From Mixophyes australis (Eukaryota > Chordata > Amphibia > Anura > Limnodynastidae): 64,000 nucleotides of DNA. Positions 9,711 to 23,169 of the stretch are shown in pieces. Both the position numbers and the translations under genes were made by a program. The DNA lies in the NCBI GenBank assembly GCA_036250195.1, contig JAVHZZ010000012.1, positions 94,051,955 to 94,115,954 of the forward strand, given 5' to 3'. Within the stretch, counting starts at the first letter, position 1; each line of letters opens with the position of its first letter. The notes below the pieces were generated by a model, which did not search any database, was not told the DNA's origin, and worked only from the letters and a program-made list of their open reading frames with translations.

Positions 9711-12700
9711 TAGGTGGTAGGTGTGATACAGGCAGTGGTAGTGTGTAGGTGGGATACAGGCAGTGGTAGTGTGTAGGTGATGGGTGGTAGGTGGGATACA
9801 GGCAGTGGTAGTGTGTAGGTGATGGGTGGTAGGTGGGATACAGGCAGTGGTAGTGTGTAGGTGGTAGGTGGGATACAGGCAGTGGTAGTGTGTAGGTGAT
9901 GGGTGGTAGGTGTGATTCAGGCAGTGGTAGTGTGTAGGTGGTAGGTGGGATACAGGCAGTGGTAGTGTGTAGGTGGAATACAGGCAGTGGTAGTGTGTAG
10001 GTGATGGGTGGTAGGTGTGATACAGGCAGTGGTAGTGTGTAGGTGGGTGGTAGGTGGGATACAGGCAGTGGTAGTGTGTAGGTGATGGGTGGTAGGTGTG
10101 ATACAGGTAGTGCTAGTGTGTAGGTGATGGGTGGTAGGTTTGATACAGGCAGCGGTAGTGTGTAGGTAATGGGTGGTAGGTGTGATACAGGCAGTGCTAG
10201 TGTGTAGGTGATGGGTGGTAGGTGTGATACAGGCAGTGGTAGTGTGTAGGTAATGGGTGGTAGGTGTGATACAGGCAGCGGTAGTGTGTAGGTGATGGGT
10301 GGTAGGTGTGATACAGGTAGTGCTAGTGTGTAGGTGATGGGTGGTAGGTGTGATACAGGCAGTGCTAGTGTGTAGGTGATGGGTGGTAGGTGTGATACAG
10401 GCAGTGGTAGTGTGTAGGTGATGGGTGGTAGGTGTGATACAGGCAGTGGTACTGTGTAGGTGATGGGTGGTAGGTGTGATACAGGCAGAGGTAGTGTGTA
10501 ATTGACAGGTGGTAGGTGGGATACAGGCAGCGGTAGTGTGTAGGTGATGGCTGGTAGGTGGGATACAGGCAGCGGTAGTGTGTAGGTGATGGGTGGTAGG
10601 TGGGATACAGGCAGCGGTAGTGTGTAGGTGATGGCTGGTAGTTGGGATACAGGCAGTGGTAGTGTGTAGGTGATGGCTGGAAGGTGTAATTTCAGGCAGA
10701 GGTAGTGTGTAATTGACGGGTGGTAGGTGGGATACAGGCAGTGGTAGTGTGTAGATGATGGCTGGTAGGTGGGATACAGGCAGCGATAGTGTGTAGGGGA
10801 TGGCTGGTAGGTGGGATATGGGCAGCAGTAGTGTGTAATTGATGGGTGGTAGGTGGGATACTGGCAGCGATAGTGTGTAGGTGGTAGGTGGGATACAGGC
10901 AGTGGTAGTGTCTAATTGATGGGTGGTAGGTGGGATACAGGCAGCGGTAGTGTGTAGATGATGGCTGGTAGGTGGGATACAGGCAGTGGTAGTGTGTAGA
11001 TGATGGCTGGTAGGTGGGATACAGGCAGCGATAGTGTGTAGGGGATGGCTGGTAGGTGGGATATGGGCAGCAGTAGTGTGTAATTGATGGGTGGTAGGTG
11101 GGATACTGGCAGCGATAGTGTGTAGGTGATGGGTGGTAGGTGGGATACAGGCAGCGATAGTGGGTAATTGATGCCTGGAAGGTGTGATACAGGCAGTGGT
11201 ACTCTGTAGGTAATGGGTGGTAGGTGTGATACAGGCAGTGGTAGTGTGTAGGTGATGGGTGGTAGGTGGGATACAGGCAGTGGTAGTGTCTAATTGATGG
11301 GTGGTAGGTGGGATACAGGCAGCGGTAGTGTGTAGGTGATGGGTGGTAGGTGGGCTACAGGCAGCGGTATTGTGTAGGTGATGGATGGTAGGTTGGATAC
11401 TGGCAGTGTTAGTGTGTAGGTGGGATACAGGCAGCGGTAGTGTGTAATTGATGGGTGGTAGGTGGGGTACTGGCAGTGTTAGTGTGTAGGTGATGGGTGG
11501 TAGGTGGGATATAGGCAGCGGTAGTATGTAGGTGATGGGTGGTAGGTGGGATACAGGCAGCGGTAGTGTGTAGGTGATGGGTGGTAGGTGGGATACAGGC
11601 AGTGGTAGTGTCTAATTGATGGGTGGTAGGTGGGATACAGGCAGCGGTAGTGTGTAGGTGATGGCTGGTAGTTGGGATACAGGCAGTGGTAGTGTGTAGG
11701 TGATGGGTGGTAGGTGTGATACAGGCAGAGGTAGTGTGTAATTGACAGGTGGTAGGTGGGATACAGGCAGCGGTAGTGTGTAGGTGATGGCTGGTAGGTG
11801 GGATACAGGCAGCGGTAGTGTGTAGGTGATGGGTGGTAGGTGGGATACAGGCAGCGGTAGTGTGTAGGTGATGGCTGGTAGTTGGGATACAGGCAGTGGT
11901 AGTGTGTAGGTGATGGCTGGAAGGTGTGATTTCAGGCAGAGGTAGTGTGTAATTGACGGGTGGTAGGTGGGATACAGGCAGTGGTAGTGTGTAGGTAATG
12001 GGTGGTAGGTGTGATACAGGCAGCAGTTTTGTGTAGATGATGGCTGGTAGGTGGGATACAGGCAGTGGTAGTGTGTAGATGATGGCTGGTAGGTGGGATA
12101 CAGGCAGCGATAGTGTGTAGGTGATGGGTGGTAGGTGGGATATGGGCAGCAGTAGTGTGTAATTGATGGGTGGTAGGTGGGATACAGGCAGCGATAGTGT
12201 GTAGGTGGTAGGTGGGATACAGGCAGCGATAGTGGGTAATTGATGCCTGGAAGGTGTGATACAGGCAGTGGTACTCTGTAGGTAATGGGTGGTAGGTGTG
12301 ATACAGGCAGTGGTAGTGTGTAGGTGATGGGTGGTAGGTGGGATACAGGCAGTGGTAGTGTCTAATTGATGGGTGGTAGGTGGGATACAGGCAGCGGTAG
12401 TGTGTAGGTGATGGGTGGTAGGTGGGATACAGGCAGCGGTATTGTGTAGGTGATGGGTGGTAGGTGGGATACTGGCAGTGTTAGTGTGTAGGTGGGATAC
12501 AGGCAGCGGTAGTGTGTAATTGATGGGTGGTAGGTGGGATACTGGCAGTGTTAGTGTGTAGGTGATGGGTGGTAGGTGGGATACAGGCAGCGGTAGTGTG
12601 TAGGTGATGGGTGGTAGGTGGGATACAGGCAGTGGTAGTGTCTAATTGATGGGTGGTAGGTGGGATACAGGCAGTGGTATTGTGTAGGTGATGGGTGGTA

Positions 12701-15700
12701 GGTGGGATATAGGCAGCGGTAGTGTGAAGGTGATGGGTGGTAGGTGGGATACAGGCAGCGGTAGTGTGTAGGTGATGGGTGGTAGGTGTGATTCAGGCAG
12801 TGGTAGTGTGTAATTGATGGGTGGTAGGTGGGATACAGGCAGCGGTAGTGTGTAGGTGATGGGTGGTAGGTGGGATACAGGCAGTGGTAGTGTCTAATTG
12901 ATGGAGTGTAGGTGGGATACAGGCAGTGGTAGTGTGTAATTGATGGGTGGTAGGTGGGATACAGGCAGCGGTAGTGTGTAGGTGATGGGTGGTAGGTGTG
13001 ATACAGGCAGTGTTAGTGTGTAGGTGATGGGTGGTAGGTGGGATACAGGCAGTGGTAGTGTCTAATTGATGGGTGGTAGGTGGGATACAGGCAGTGGTAG
13101 TGTCTAATTGATGGGTGGTAGGTGGGATACAGGCAGTGGTAGTGTGTAGGTGATGGGTGGTAGGTGGGATACAGGCAGTGGTAGTGTCTAATTGATGGGT
13201 GGTAGGTGGGATACAGGCAGCGGTAGTGTGTAGGTGATGGGTGGTAGGTGGGATACAGGCAGCGGTAGTGTGTAGGTGATGGGTGGTAGGTGGGATACAG
13301 GCAGAGGTAGTCTGTAATTGATGGCTGGAAGGTGTGATTCAGGCAGTGGTAGTGTGTAGGTGATGGGTGGTAGGTGTGATACAGGCAGTGGTAGTGTGTA
13401 GGTGATGGGTGGTAGGTGTGATACAGGCAGTGTTGGTGTGTAGGTGATGGGTGGTAGGTGGGATACAGGCAGTGGTAGTGTCTAATTGATGGGTGGTAGG
13501 TGGGATACAGGCAGTGGTAGTGTCTAATTGATGGGTGGTAGGTGGGATACAGGCAGTGGTAGTGTCTAATTGATGGGTGGTAGGTGGGATACAGGCAGCG
13601 GTAGTGTGTAGGTGATGGGTGGTAGGTGGGATACAGGCAGTGGTAGTGTCTAATTGATGGGTGGTAGGTGGGATACAGGCAGCGGTAGTGTGTAGGTGAT
13701 GGGTGGTAGGTGGGATACAGGCAGCGGTAGTGTGTAGGTGATGGGTGGTAGGTGGGATACAGGCAGAGGTAGTCTGTAATTGATGGCTGGAAGGTGTGAT
13801 TCAGGCAGTGGTAGTGTGTAGGTGATGGGTGGTAGGTGTGATACAGGCAGTGGTAGTGTGTAGGTGATGGGTGGTAGGTGGGATATAGGCAGCGGTAGTC
13901 TGTAATTGATGACTGGAAGGTGTGATTCAGGCATTGGTAGTGTGTAGGTGATGGGTGGTAGGTGGGATACAGGCAGTGGTAGTGTGTAGGTGATGGGTGG
14001 TAGGTGGGATACAGGCAGTGGTAGTGTGTAGGTGGTAGGTGGGATACAGGCAGTGTTAGTGTGTAGGTGATGGGTGGTAGGTGGGATACAGGCAGCGGTA
14101 GTGTGTAGGTGATGGGTGGTAGGTGGGATATAGGCAGCGGTAGTCTGTAATTGATGACTGGAAGGTGTGATTCAGGCAGTGGTAGTGTGTAGGTGATGGG
14201 TGGTAGGTGGGATACAGGCAGTGGTAGTGTCTAATTGATGGGTGGTAGGTGGGATACAGGCAGTGGTAGTGTGTAGGTGGTAGGTGGGATACAGGCAGTG
14301 GTAGTGTGTAGGTGGTAGGTGGGATACAGGCAGTGGTAGTGTGTAGGTGATGGGTGGTAGGTGGGATACAGGCAGCGGTAGTGTGTAGGTGATGGGTGGT
14401 AGGTGTGATTCAGGCATTAGTAGTGTGTAGGTAATGGGTGGTAGGTGGGATACAGGCAGTGGTAGTGTGTAGATGATGGGTGGTAGGTGGGATACAGGCA
14501 GCGGTAGTGTGTAGGTGATGGGTTGTAGGTGGGATACAGGCAGCGGTAGTGTGTAGGTGATGGGTGGTAGGTGGGATACAGGCAGCGGTAGTGTGTAGGT
14601 GATGGGTGGTAGGTGTGATATAGGCAGCGGTAGTGTGTAGGTGATGGGTGGTAGGTGGGATACAGGCAGCGGTAGTGTGTAGGTGATGGGTGGTAGGTGG
14701 GATACAGGCAGTGGTAGTGTCTAATTGATTGGTGGTAGGTGGGATACAGGCAGCGGTAGTGTGTAGGTGATGGGTGGTAGGTGGGATACTGGCAGTGTTA
14801 TTGTGTAGGTGGGATACAGGCAGCGGTAGTGTGATGGGTGGTAGGTGGGATATAGGCAGCGGTAGTGTGTAGGTGATGGGTGGTAGGTGGGATACAGGCA
14901 GAGGTAGTCTGTAATTGATGACTGGAAGGTGTGATTCAGGCAGTGGTAGTGTGTAGGTGATGGGTGGTAGGTGGGATACAGGCAGTGGTAGTGTGTAGGT
15001 GGTAGGTGGGATACAGGCAGTGGTATTGTGTAGGTGATGGGTGGTAGGTGTGATATAGGCAGCGGTAGTGTGTAGGTGATGGGTGGTAGGTGTGATACAG
15101 GCAGTGGTAGTGTGTAGGTGATGGGTGGTAGGTGGGATACAGGCAGCGGTAGTGTGTAGGTGATGGGTGGTAGGTGGGATACAGGCAGTGGTAGTGTGTA
15201 GGTGATGGGTGGTAGGTGGGATACAGGCAGTGGTAGTGTGTAGGTGATGGGTGGTAGGTGTGATACAGGCAGTGGTAGTGTGTAGGTGATGGGTGGTAGG
15301 TGGGATACAGGCAGCGGTAGTGTGTAGGTGATGGGTGGTAGGTGGGATACAGGCAGTGGTAGTGTCTAATTGATGGGTGGTAGGTGGGATACAGGCAGTG
15401 GTATTGTGTAGGTGATGGGTGGTAGGTGGGATATAGGCAGCGGTAGTGTGAAGGTGATGGGTGGTAGGTGGGATACAGGCAGCGGTAGTGTGTAGGTGAT
15501 GGGTGGTAGGTGTGATTCAGGCAGTGGTAGTGTGTAATTGATGGGTGGTAGGTGGGATACAGGCAGCGGTAGTGTGTAGGTGATGGGTGGTAGGTGGGAT
15601 ACAGGCAGTGGTAGTGTCTAATTGATTGGTGGTAGGTGGGATACAGGCAGCGGTAGTGTGTAGGTGATGGGTGGTAGGTGGGATACTGGCAGTGTTATTG

Positions 15701-18700
15701 TGTAGGTGGGATACAGGCAGCGGTAGTGTGATGGGTGGTAGGTGGGATATAGGCAGCGGTAGTGTGTAGGTGATGGGTGGTAGGTGGGATACAGGCAGAG
15801 GTAGTCTGTAATTGATGACTGGAAGGTGTGATTCAGGCAGTGGTAGTGTGTAGGTGATGGGTGGTAGGTGGGATACAGGCAGTGGTAGTGTGTAGGTGGT
15901 AGGTGGGATACAGGCAGTGGTATTGTGTAGGTGATGGGTGGTAGGTGTGATATAGGCAGCGGTAGTGTGTAGGTGATGGGTGGTAGGTGTGATACAGGCA
16001 GTGGTAGTGTGTAGGTGATGGGTGGTAGGTGGGATACAGGCAGCGGTAGTGTGTAGGTGATGGGTGGTAGGTGGGATACAGGCAGTGGTAGTGTGTAGGT
16101 GATGGGTGGTAGGTGGGATACAGGCAGTGGTAGTGTGTAGGTGATGGGTGGTAGGTGTGATACAGGCAGTGGTAGTGTGTAGGTGATGGGTGGTAGGTGG
16201 GATACAGGCAGCGGTAGTGTGTAGGTGATGGGTGGTAGGTGGGATACAGGCAGTGGTAGTGTCTAATTGATGGGTGGTAGGTGGGATACAGGCAGTGGTA
16301 TTGTGTAGGTGATGGGTGGTAGGTGGGATATAGGCAGCGGTAGTGTGAAGGTGATGGGTGGTAGGTGGGATACAGGCAGCGGTAGTGTGTAGGTGATGGG
16401 TGGTAGGTGTGATTCAGGCAGTGGTAGTGTGTAATTGATGGGTGGTAGGTGGGATACAGGCAGCGGTAGTGTGTAGGTGATGGGTGGTAGGTGGGATACA
16501 GGCAGTGGTAGTGTCTAATTGATGGAGTGTAGGTGGGATACAGGCAGTGGTAGTGTGTAATTGATGGGTGGTAGGTGGGATACAGGCAGCGGTAATGTGT
16601 AGGTGATGGGTGGTAGGTGTGATACAGGCAGTGTTAGTGTGTAGGTGATGGGTGGTAGGTGGGATACAGGCAGTGGTAGTGTCTAATTGATGGGTGGTAG
16701 GTGGGATACAGGCAGTGGTAGTGTCTAATTGATGGGTGGTAGGTGGGATACAGGCAGTGGTAGTGTGTAGGTGATGGGTGGTAGGTGGGATACAGGCAGT
16801 GGTAGTGTCTAATTGATGGGTGGTAGGTGGGATACAGGCAGCGGTAGTGTGTAGGTGATGGGTGGTAGGTGGGATACAGGCAGCGGTAGTGTGTAGGTGA
16901 TGGGTGGTAGGTGGGATACAGGCAGAGGTAGTCTGTAATTGATGGCTGGAAGGTGTGATTCAGGCAGTGGTAGTGTGTAGGTGATGGGTGGTAGGTGTGA
17001 TACAGGCAGTGGTAGTGTGTAGGTGATGGGTGGTAGGTGTGATACAGGCAGTGTTGGTGTGTAGGTGATGGGTGGTAGGTGGGATACAGGCAGTGGTAGT
17101 GTCTAATTGATGGGTGGTAGGTGGGATACAGGCAGTGGTAGTGTCTAATTGATGGGTGGTAGGTGGGATACAGGCAGCGGTAGTGTGTAGGTGATGGGTG
17201 GTAGGTGGGATACAGGCAGTGGTAGTGTCTAATTGATGGGTGGTAGGTGGGATACAGGCAGTGGTAGTGTCTAATTGATGGGTGGTAGGTGGGATACAGG
17301 CAGCGGTAGTGTGTAGGTGATGGGTGGTAGGTGGGATACAGGCAGCGGTAGTGTGTAGGTGATGGGTGGTAGGTGGGATACAGGCAGAGGTAGTCTGTAA
17401 TTGATGGCTGGAAGGTGTGATTCAGGCAGTGGTAGTGTGTAGGTGATGGGTGGTAGGTGTGATACAGGCAGTGGTAGTGTGTAGGTGATGGGTGGTAGGT
17501 GGGATATAGGCAGCGGTAGTCTGTAATTGATGACTGGAAGGTGTGATTCAGGCATTGGTAGTGTGTAGGTGATGGGTGGTAGGTGGGATACAGGCAGTGG
17601 TAGTGTGTAGGTGATGGGTGGTAGGTGGGATACAGGCAGTGGTAGTGTGTAGGTGGTAGGTGGGATACAGGCAGTGTTAGTGTGTAGGTGATGGGTGGTA
17701 GGTGGGATACAGGCAGCGGTAGTGTGTAGGTGATGGGTGGTAGGTGGGATACAGGCAGAGGTAGTCTGTAATTGATGGCTGGAAGGTGTGATTCAGGCAG
17801 TGGTAGTGTGTAGGTGATGGGTGGTAGGTGTGATACAGGCAGTGGTAGTGTGTAGGTGATGGGTGGTAGGTGTGATACAGGCAGTGTTGGTGTGTAGGTG
17901 ATGGGTGGTAGGTGGGATACAGGCAGTGGTAGTGTCTAATTGATGGGTGGTAGGTGGGATACAGGCAGTGGTAGTGTCTAATTGATGGGTGGTAGGTGGG
18001 ATACAGGCAGCGGTAGTGTGTAGGTGATGGGTGGTAGGTGGGATACAGGCAGTGGTAGTGTCTAATTGATGGGTGGTAGGTGGGATACAGGCAGTGGTAG
18101 TGTCTAATTGATGGGTGGTAGGTGGGATACAGGCAGCGGTAGTGTGTAGGTGATGGGTGGTAGGTGGGATACAGGCAGCGGTAGTGTGTAGGTGATGGGT
18201 GGTAGGTGGGATACAGGCAGAGGTAGTCTGTAATTGATGGCTGGAAGGTGTGATTCAGGCAGTGGTAGTGTGTAGGTGATGGGTGGTAGGTGTGATACAG
18301 GCAGTGGTAGTGTGTAGGTGATGGGTGGTAGGTGGGATATAGGCAGCGGTAGTCTGTAATTGATGACTGGAAGGTGTGATTCAGGCATTGGTAGTGTGTA
18401 GGTGATGGGTGGTAGGTGGGATACAGGCAGTGGTAGTGTGTAGGTGATGGGTGGTAGGTGGGATACAGGCAGTGGTAGTGTGTAGGTGGTAGGTGGGATA
18501 CAGGCAGTGTTAGTGTGTAGGTGATGGGTGGTAGGTGGGATACAGGCAGCGGTAGTGTGTAGGTGATGGGTGGTAGGTGGGATATAGGCAGCGGTAGTCT
18601 GTAATTGATGACTGGAAGGTGTGATTCAGGCAGTGGTAGTGTGTAGGTGATGGGTGGTAGGTGGGATACAGGCAGTGGTAGTGTCTAATTGATGGGTGGT

Positions 18701-20280
18701 AGGTGGGATACAGGCAGTGGTAGTGTGTAGGTGGTAGGTGGGATACAGGCAGTGGTAGTGTGTAGGTGGTAGGTGGGATACAGGCAGTGGTAGTGTGTAG
18801 GTGATGGGTGGTAGGTGGGATACAGGCAGCGGTAGTGTGTAGGTGATGGGTGGTAGGTGTGATTCAGGCATTAGTAGTGTGTAGGTGATGGGTGGTAGGT
18901 GTGATTCAGGCATTAGTAGTGTGTAGGTAATGGGTGGTAGGTGGGATACAGGCAGTGGTAGTGTGTAGATGATGGGTGGTAGGTGGGATACAGGCAGCGG
19001 TAGTGTGTAGGTGATGGGTTGTAGGTGGGATACAGGCAGCGGTAGTGTGTAGGTGATGGGTGGTAGGTGGGATACAGGCAGCGGTAGTGTGTAGGTGATG
19101 GGTGGTAGGTGTGATATAGGCAGCGGTAGTGTGTAGGTGATGGGTGGTAGGTGGGATACAGGCAGCGGTAGTGTGTAGGTGATGGGTGGTAGGTGGGATA
19201 CAGGCAGTGGTAGTGTGTAGGTGATGGGTGGTAGGTGGGATACTGGCAGTGTTAGTGTGTAGGTGGGATACAGGCAGCGGTAGTGTGATGGGTGGTAGGT
19301 GGGATATAGGCAGCGGTAGTGTGTAGGTGATGGGTGGTAGGTGGGATACAGGCAGTGGTAGTGTGTAGGTGGTAGGTGGGATACAGGCAGTGGTATTGTG
19401 TAGGTGATGGGTGGTAGGTGTGATATAGGCAGCGGTAGTGTGTAGGTGATGGGTGGTAGGTGTGATACAGGCAGTGGTAGTGTGTAGGTGATGGGTGGTA
19501 GGTGGGATACAGGCAGCGGTAGTGTGTAGGTGATGGGTGGTAGGTGGGATACAGGCAGTGGTAGTGTGTAGGTGATGGGTGGTAGGTGGGATACAGGCAG
19601 TGGTAGTGTGTAGGTGATGGGTGGTAGGTGTGATACAGGCAGCGGTAGTGTGTAGGTGATGGGTGGTAGGTGGGATACAGGCAGCGGTAGTGTGTAGGTG
19701 ATGGGTGGTAGGTGGGATACAGGCAGCGGTACTGTGTAGGTGATGGGTGGTAGGTGGGATACAGGCAGTGGATGGGTGGTAGGTGATGGGTGGTAGGTGG
19801 GATACAGGCAGCGGTAGTGTGTAGGTGATGGGTGGTAGGTGGGATACAGGCAGCGGTACTGTGTAGGTGATGGGTGGTAGGTGGGATACAGGCAGCGGTA
19901 GTGTGTAGGTGACGGGTGGTAGGTGGGATACAGGCAGTGGATGGGTGGTAGGTGATGGGTGGTAGGTGGGATACAGGCAGCGGTAGTGTGTAGGTGATGG
20001 GTGGTAGGTGGGATACAGGCAGTGGATGGGTGGTAGGTGATGGGTGGTAGGTGGGATACAGGCAGCGGTAGTGTGTAGGTGATGGGTGGTAGGTGGGATA
20101 CAGGCAGCGGTACTGTGTAGGTGATGGGTGGTAGGTGGGATACAGGCAGCGGTAGTGTGTAGGTGACGGGTGGTAGGTGGGATACAGGCAGCGGTACTGT
20201 GTAGGTGATGGGTGGTAGGTGGGATACAGGCAGTGGTAGTGTGTAGGTGACGGGTGGTAGGTGGGATACAGGCAGTGGTG
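9711..20280 (+). repeat. 42 bp minisatellite with higher-order structure, SHC1 intron 1
   Basis: About 250 copies of a 42-base unit, roughly taggtgggatacaggcagtg plus gtagtgtgtaggtgatgggtgg. Shorter copies lack the 'gatgggtggtagg' part, and variants carry 'tctaattgatgg' or 'ctgtaattgatgactgg'. Identical 94-codon frames on the minus strand at 13650, 17271 and 18104 show duplicated blocks 3621 and 833 bases apart. The frames [14 protein letters not shown] (14 residues per 42 bases) are repeat translations, not genes. Confidence 0.95.
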
Positions 20281-23146
20281 TCAGTCTACTATAGTAGAGT
20301 TGTGGAATGGGTCGGACAGTCTAGATCTGAGAAGGTAGAAGTGCTTGTGAATGAGGAAGGTTCCTCCCTACACCCTGCTTGAAATTCCCAATGTGTAGGG
20401 GCCTGTCCCGGGCTGTGGAATGAGATCTTATCAGGAGTGCGGGTTAAGCAGGAAGTGAGTAGGGATTGTGTGTGGGAGAGAGGAAGGTGAGTCCAGGACC
20501 TCTGTATCTCCGGTAAGTGCCAGTGGTACAGGGTCTCCTCAGCCCCTGCTTGTGTATTCCATGACCTGAGGCCTGTGTGTGTGTTGCGTATACCGCGTTA
20601 ACCCTTTCTTGTCGCTGCCATGCAGGTACTAGAAGACCCGGCTGGTGTCAGTACCTGAGATGGAGTATGTGGTAAGCACAGGTCCCCCGTCTTGTGTTGG
20701 TGTTGGTGGTGGGATTGGTGCTGTTCACATTCTGTTGTCAGAGCATGCTGGGACTTGTAGTTCCATGTCAACTGCAGAGCCGGGGGTGCTTGGTCAAATC
20801 TATCCTTTTGGTGTGTTTTCTCTTTATTACGTGTGTGTTATTTTGCAGAGCGTAGCTCAGTATTATATATATATATATATAATGTGTGTGTGTTTTCAGT
20901 TGTGGACATGACTGTCTCAGCAGTGTGTGTTATTCTCTATAGACTCCAACGGAGGGGCCACTAGTTGTATCACAGACGTGATGTGTGCAGGGTTTAGCAG
21001 TGACGGGGTTAAGCAGCCGGCCCTCCATCCACCCTGTCTCCCAGCCTCAGTTTCCTGTGTGCACCTTCCACTCCCGATGTGAGGGGGAAGCCAGCGAGAT
21101 GTACAGGAAGCCAGGGGGTCTCCAGAGAGTGGCTGGGGCGGTCAGGAGGCCAGAGGAAGAGGGAGGCTGGTAACATGGAGCCATGGAGGACACAAGGGGT
21201 ATAGTGAGCTTTGGAAGATTATTGCTCACTGTATGTTGCCATATTTCTGCCAAGTCTCTGTTACTGTACACTTGTAGTTTACTTGTATACAATGTTGTAT
21301 TATTCATAGAAGCATCCTGACTGGTTAGTAGTCATTAAGGGGCGTCAGATCATGTGTCCTGGTGTGTAAATATATTTGGATTAAATCTATATATAATGGG
21401 GCTCTTTTCATCTCAAGCTGTCGGTGACTGGGAGTCTCACTCTTTAATCATTGAGATATGAGGGTGGCTGTGTTCTCCTGGAATGTTTTGTGCTTTTTCC
21501 TGTTGATAACAGACCTCCCACAACCAGGTTTACCCTACTAGGTCTGTAATAAAAACACTAATCTCTGGAGAAGAATTAATATACAGTGAGCCAGGCATTA
21601 GTATGTATTTATATTCACGTAGCGTATCCTATCATCTCCTACCCTCAGCGCAAGAGAGAGGCTGCCCCCAAGAGCTTACAGTCTGCCGCTGGACGAGAGT
21701 GTAGTTATGGATGCTGGTCAGTAATGGATCTATTTCACAGCTCAGTGTAACTATGGTGGTAGTGTGATTCTAGGGGGAGGTTATGCTCCTCCATCCCCTG
21801 TCCAAATTATGTCACAGATCAACCTCATAAACCATGGTTCAGTTTTGAATTAATAATGTGTTTCCTGTTCCTCGATGTGATAGTATATTCTAGTCTCTTG
21901 TGGATAACATTATAGCGTTAGGAGAGCAGAGCAACGACAAGAAGACGGTGTAAACTGACTCCTGGGGGGGAACCAAGCTGCCACATGAGCGGCTGCTTTA
22001 TTACTGCCTTGTGAGAGATAAGGAACTGATAGGTTACTGGGGAGGGGCCGGATGTAATACTTCAGGGGGGTCTTTCCAGCCTTCCTATAGGGACACTTGC
22101 TGGAGGAGTCGCTCCTCTATAGTAACCAACAGGGGCATTTAGTTCAGGGAGATCTTGCAGCATCATTTGGCTTTTGATAAGTTAATTGTTTCCATGGCAA
22201 CAATTTCTGAAGATGCAGCGTTATAACGAAGGGCTGTATAATTAATGGGGCAGTTAGGAAACCATGGGCTTCCCTCATGGCCGGGGAGGATGGGGGTGGT
22301 AGTATTAATCAGCTCACAATCTTTAGTAGTAGGCTTTCACCGCCTCTCCACAATTAGATTGCAAGCTCTGAAGGCAGAGGAGAAGCGCACATCGGATGTC
22401 AGAGGGTGGAATCTAATTATGAAATGGTTTGCTGAGGGCTGCTTGGGTTTCAGGCAGAGGAAATGCGTGCCTCAGCGTGCCTCAGCGTGCCTCAGCTAGC
22501 CTCCGAGCCTCTCTTCCTGTCAGTATGGTCTGTGAGTCAGCACAGAGGCTCCCATTGGCCGGCAGCCTCTTCTCCAGGGACCATGTGAATTGATAATCAG
22601 GCAGTGGACTCGCTCCATTCATGCAGACTGGTCCTCTCCTGAGACTGCAGAGATGGAAGACGGCTGTAGGTCTCTGAGATACTCCTCCCTGGCCTGAGGC
22701 TCTCTCCTCCTTTCTGCTCTCCCTTTGGATTGATGCTGGGTCCATCTCGCATGGATTAGCAGAGACGTCTGCCTGACCTTTCCTCCCTGGCTGTACTGTC
22801 ACAGGACCAGAGGAGGCCTGTCCTCACCTCTTCCTCCTACTGCTGATGCATATATCCCTGTTTCCTTCCTCTGGGTGGGGGGAACGGGACTGTCACACGG
22901 CTCAGCGGCTCTCATCTCTAATGGGAAGCATCGATCGCTGAGGGCGTAACGTGCCAGATAGCGACAGTTCCTCTGTCTCTCTAATAACCTCTCTGGACCT
23001 TCCCAGGCTGGTGGGGGGTGATCACTGCATAACATGTAATTTTGGGGGGTGGTGTATCCCTCTTTTGTTGGGTTTGTGCGGAAGATTCTACGTTCTGTAC
23101 ACACCGCGTCACCGGACTATGAGACCCGGACCCTTCGTTGCTGTAG
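20281..23146 (+). other. SHC1: Non-repetitive end of SHC1 intron 1, possible alternative first exons
   Basis: After 14 kb of repeats the sequence becomes single-copy for 2.9 kb. In mammals the p52/p46 transcripts start from a separate first exon inside this intron, so an internal promoter may lie here. Candidate donors include AGGAAG|gtgagt at 20486. Microsatellite TA lies at about 20865-20881 and a 10-base repeat (cgtgcctcag, three copies) near 22467-22497. No coding region is supported in the short open frames. Confidence 0.4.
20626..20671 (+). other. Candidate 46-base noncoding exon
   Basis: A good acceptor (pyrimidine-rich 'ccctttcttgtcgctgccat' then gcag) and a good donor (TATGTG|gtaagc) bracket 46 bases. 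The enclosed sequence has stops in some frames and no recognised peptide, so it would be a 5' leader exon of SHC1 if used. Based on splice signals alone. Confidence 0.25.
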
Positions 23147-23169
23147 AGTGCAAGCTGCCATTGGGCATT

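Noticed and set aside
13650..18913. Repeated 94-codon frames [14 protein letters not shown]
   Set aside because: The 42-base unit equals 14 codons, so an open frame is automatic. Their identity reports block duplication of DNA, not protein selection.
22951..23169. N-terminal extension of p66 SHC1 upstream of ATG 23170
   Set aside because: The frame is open and has ATG at 23119, but a plausible acceptor at 23146 and the match of MDLLP to the known p66 start favour 23170.
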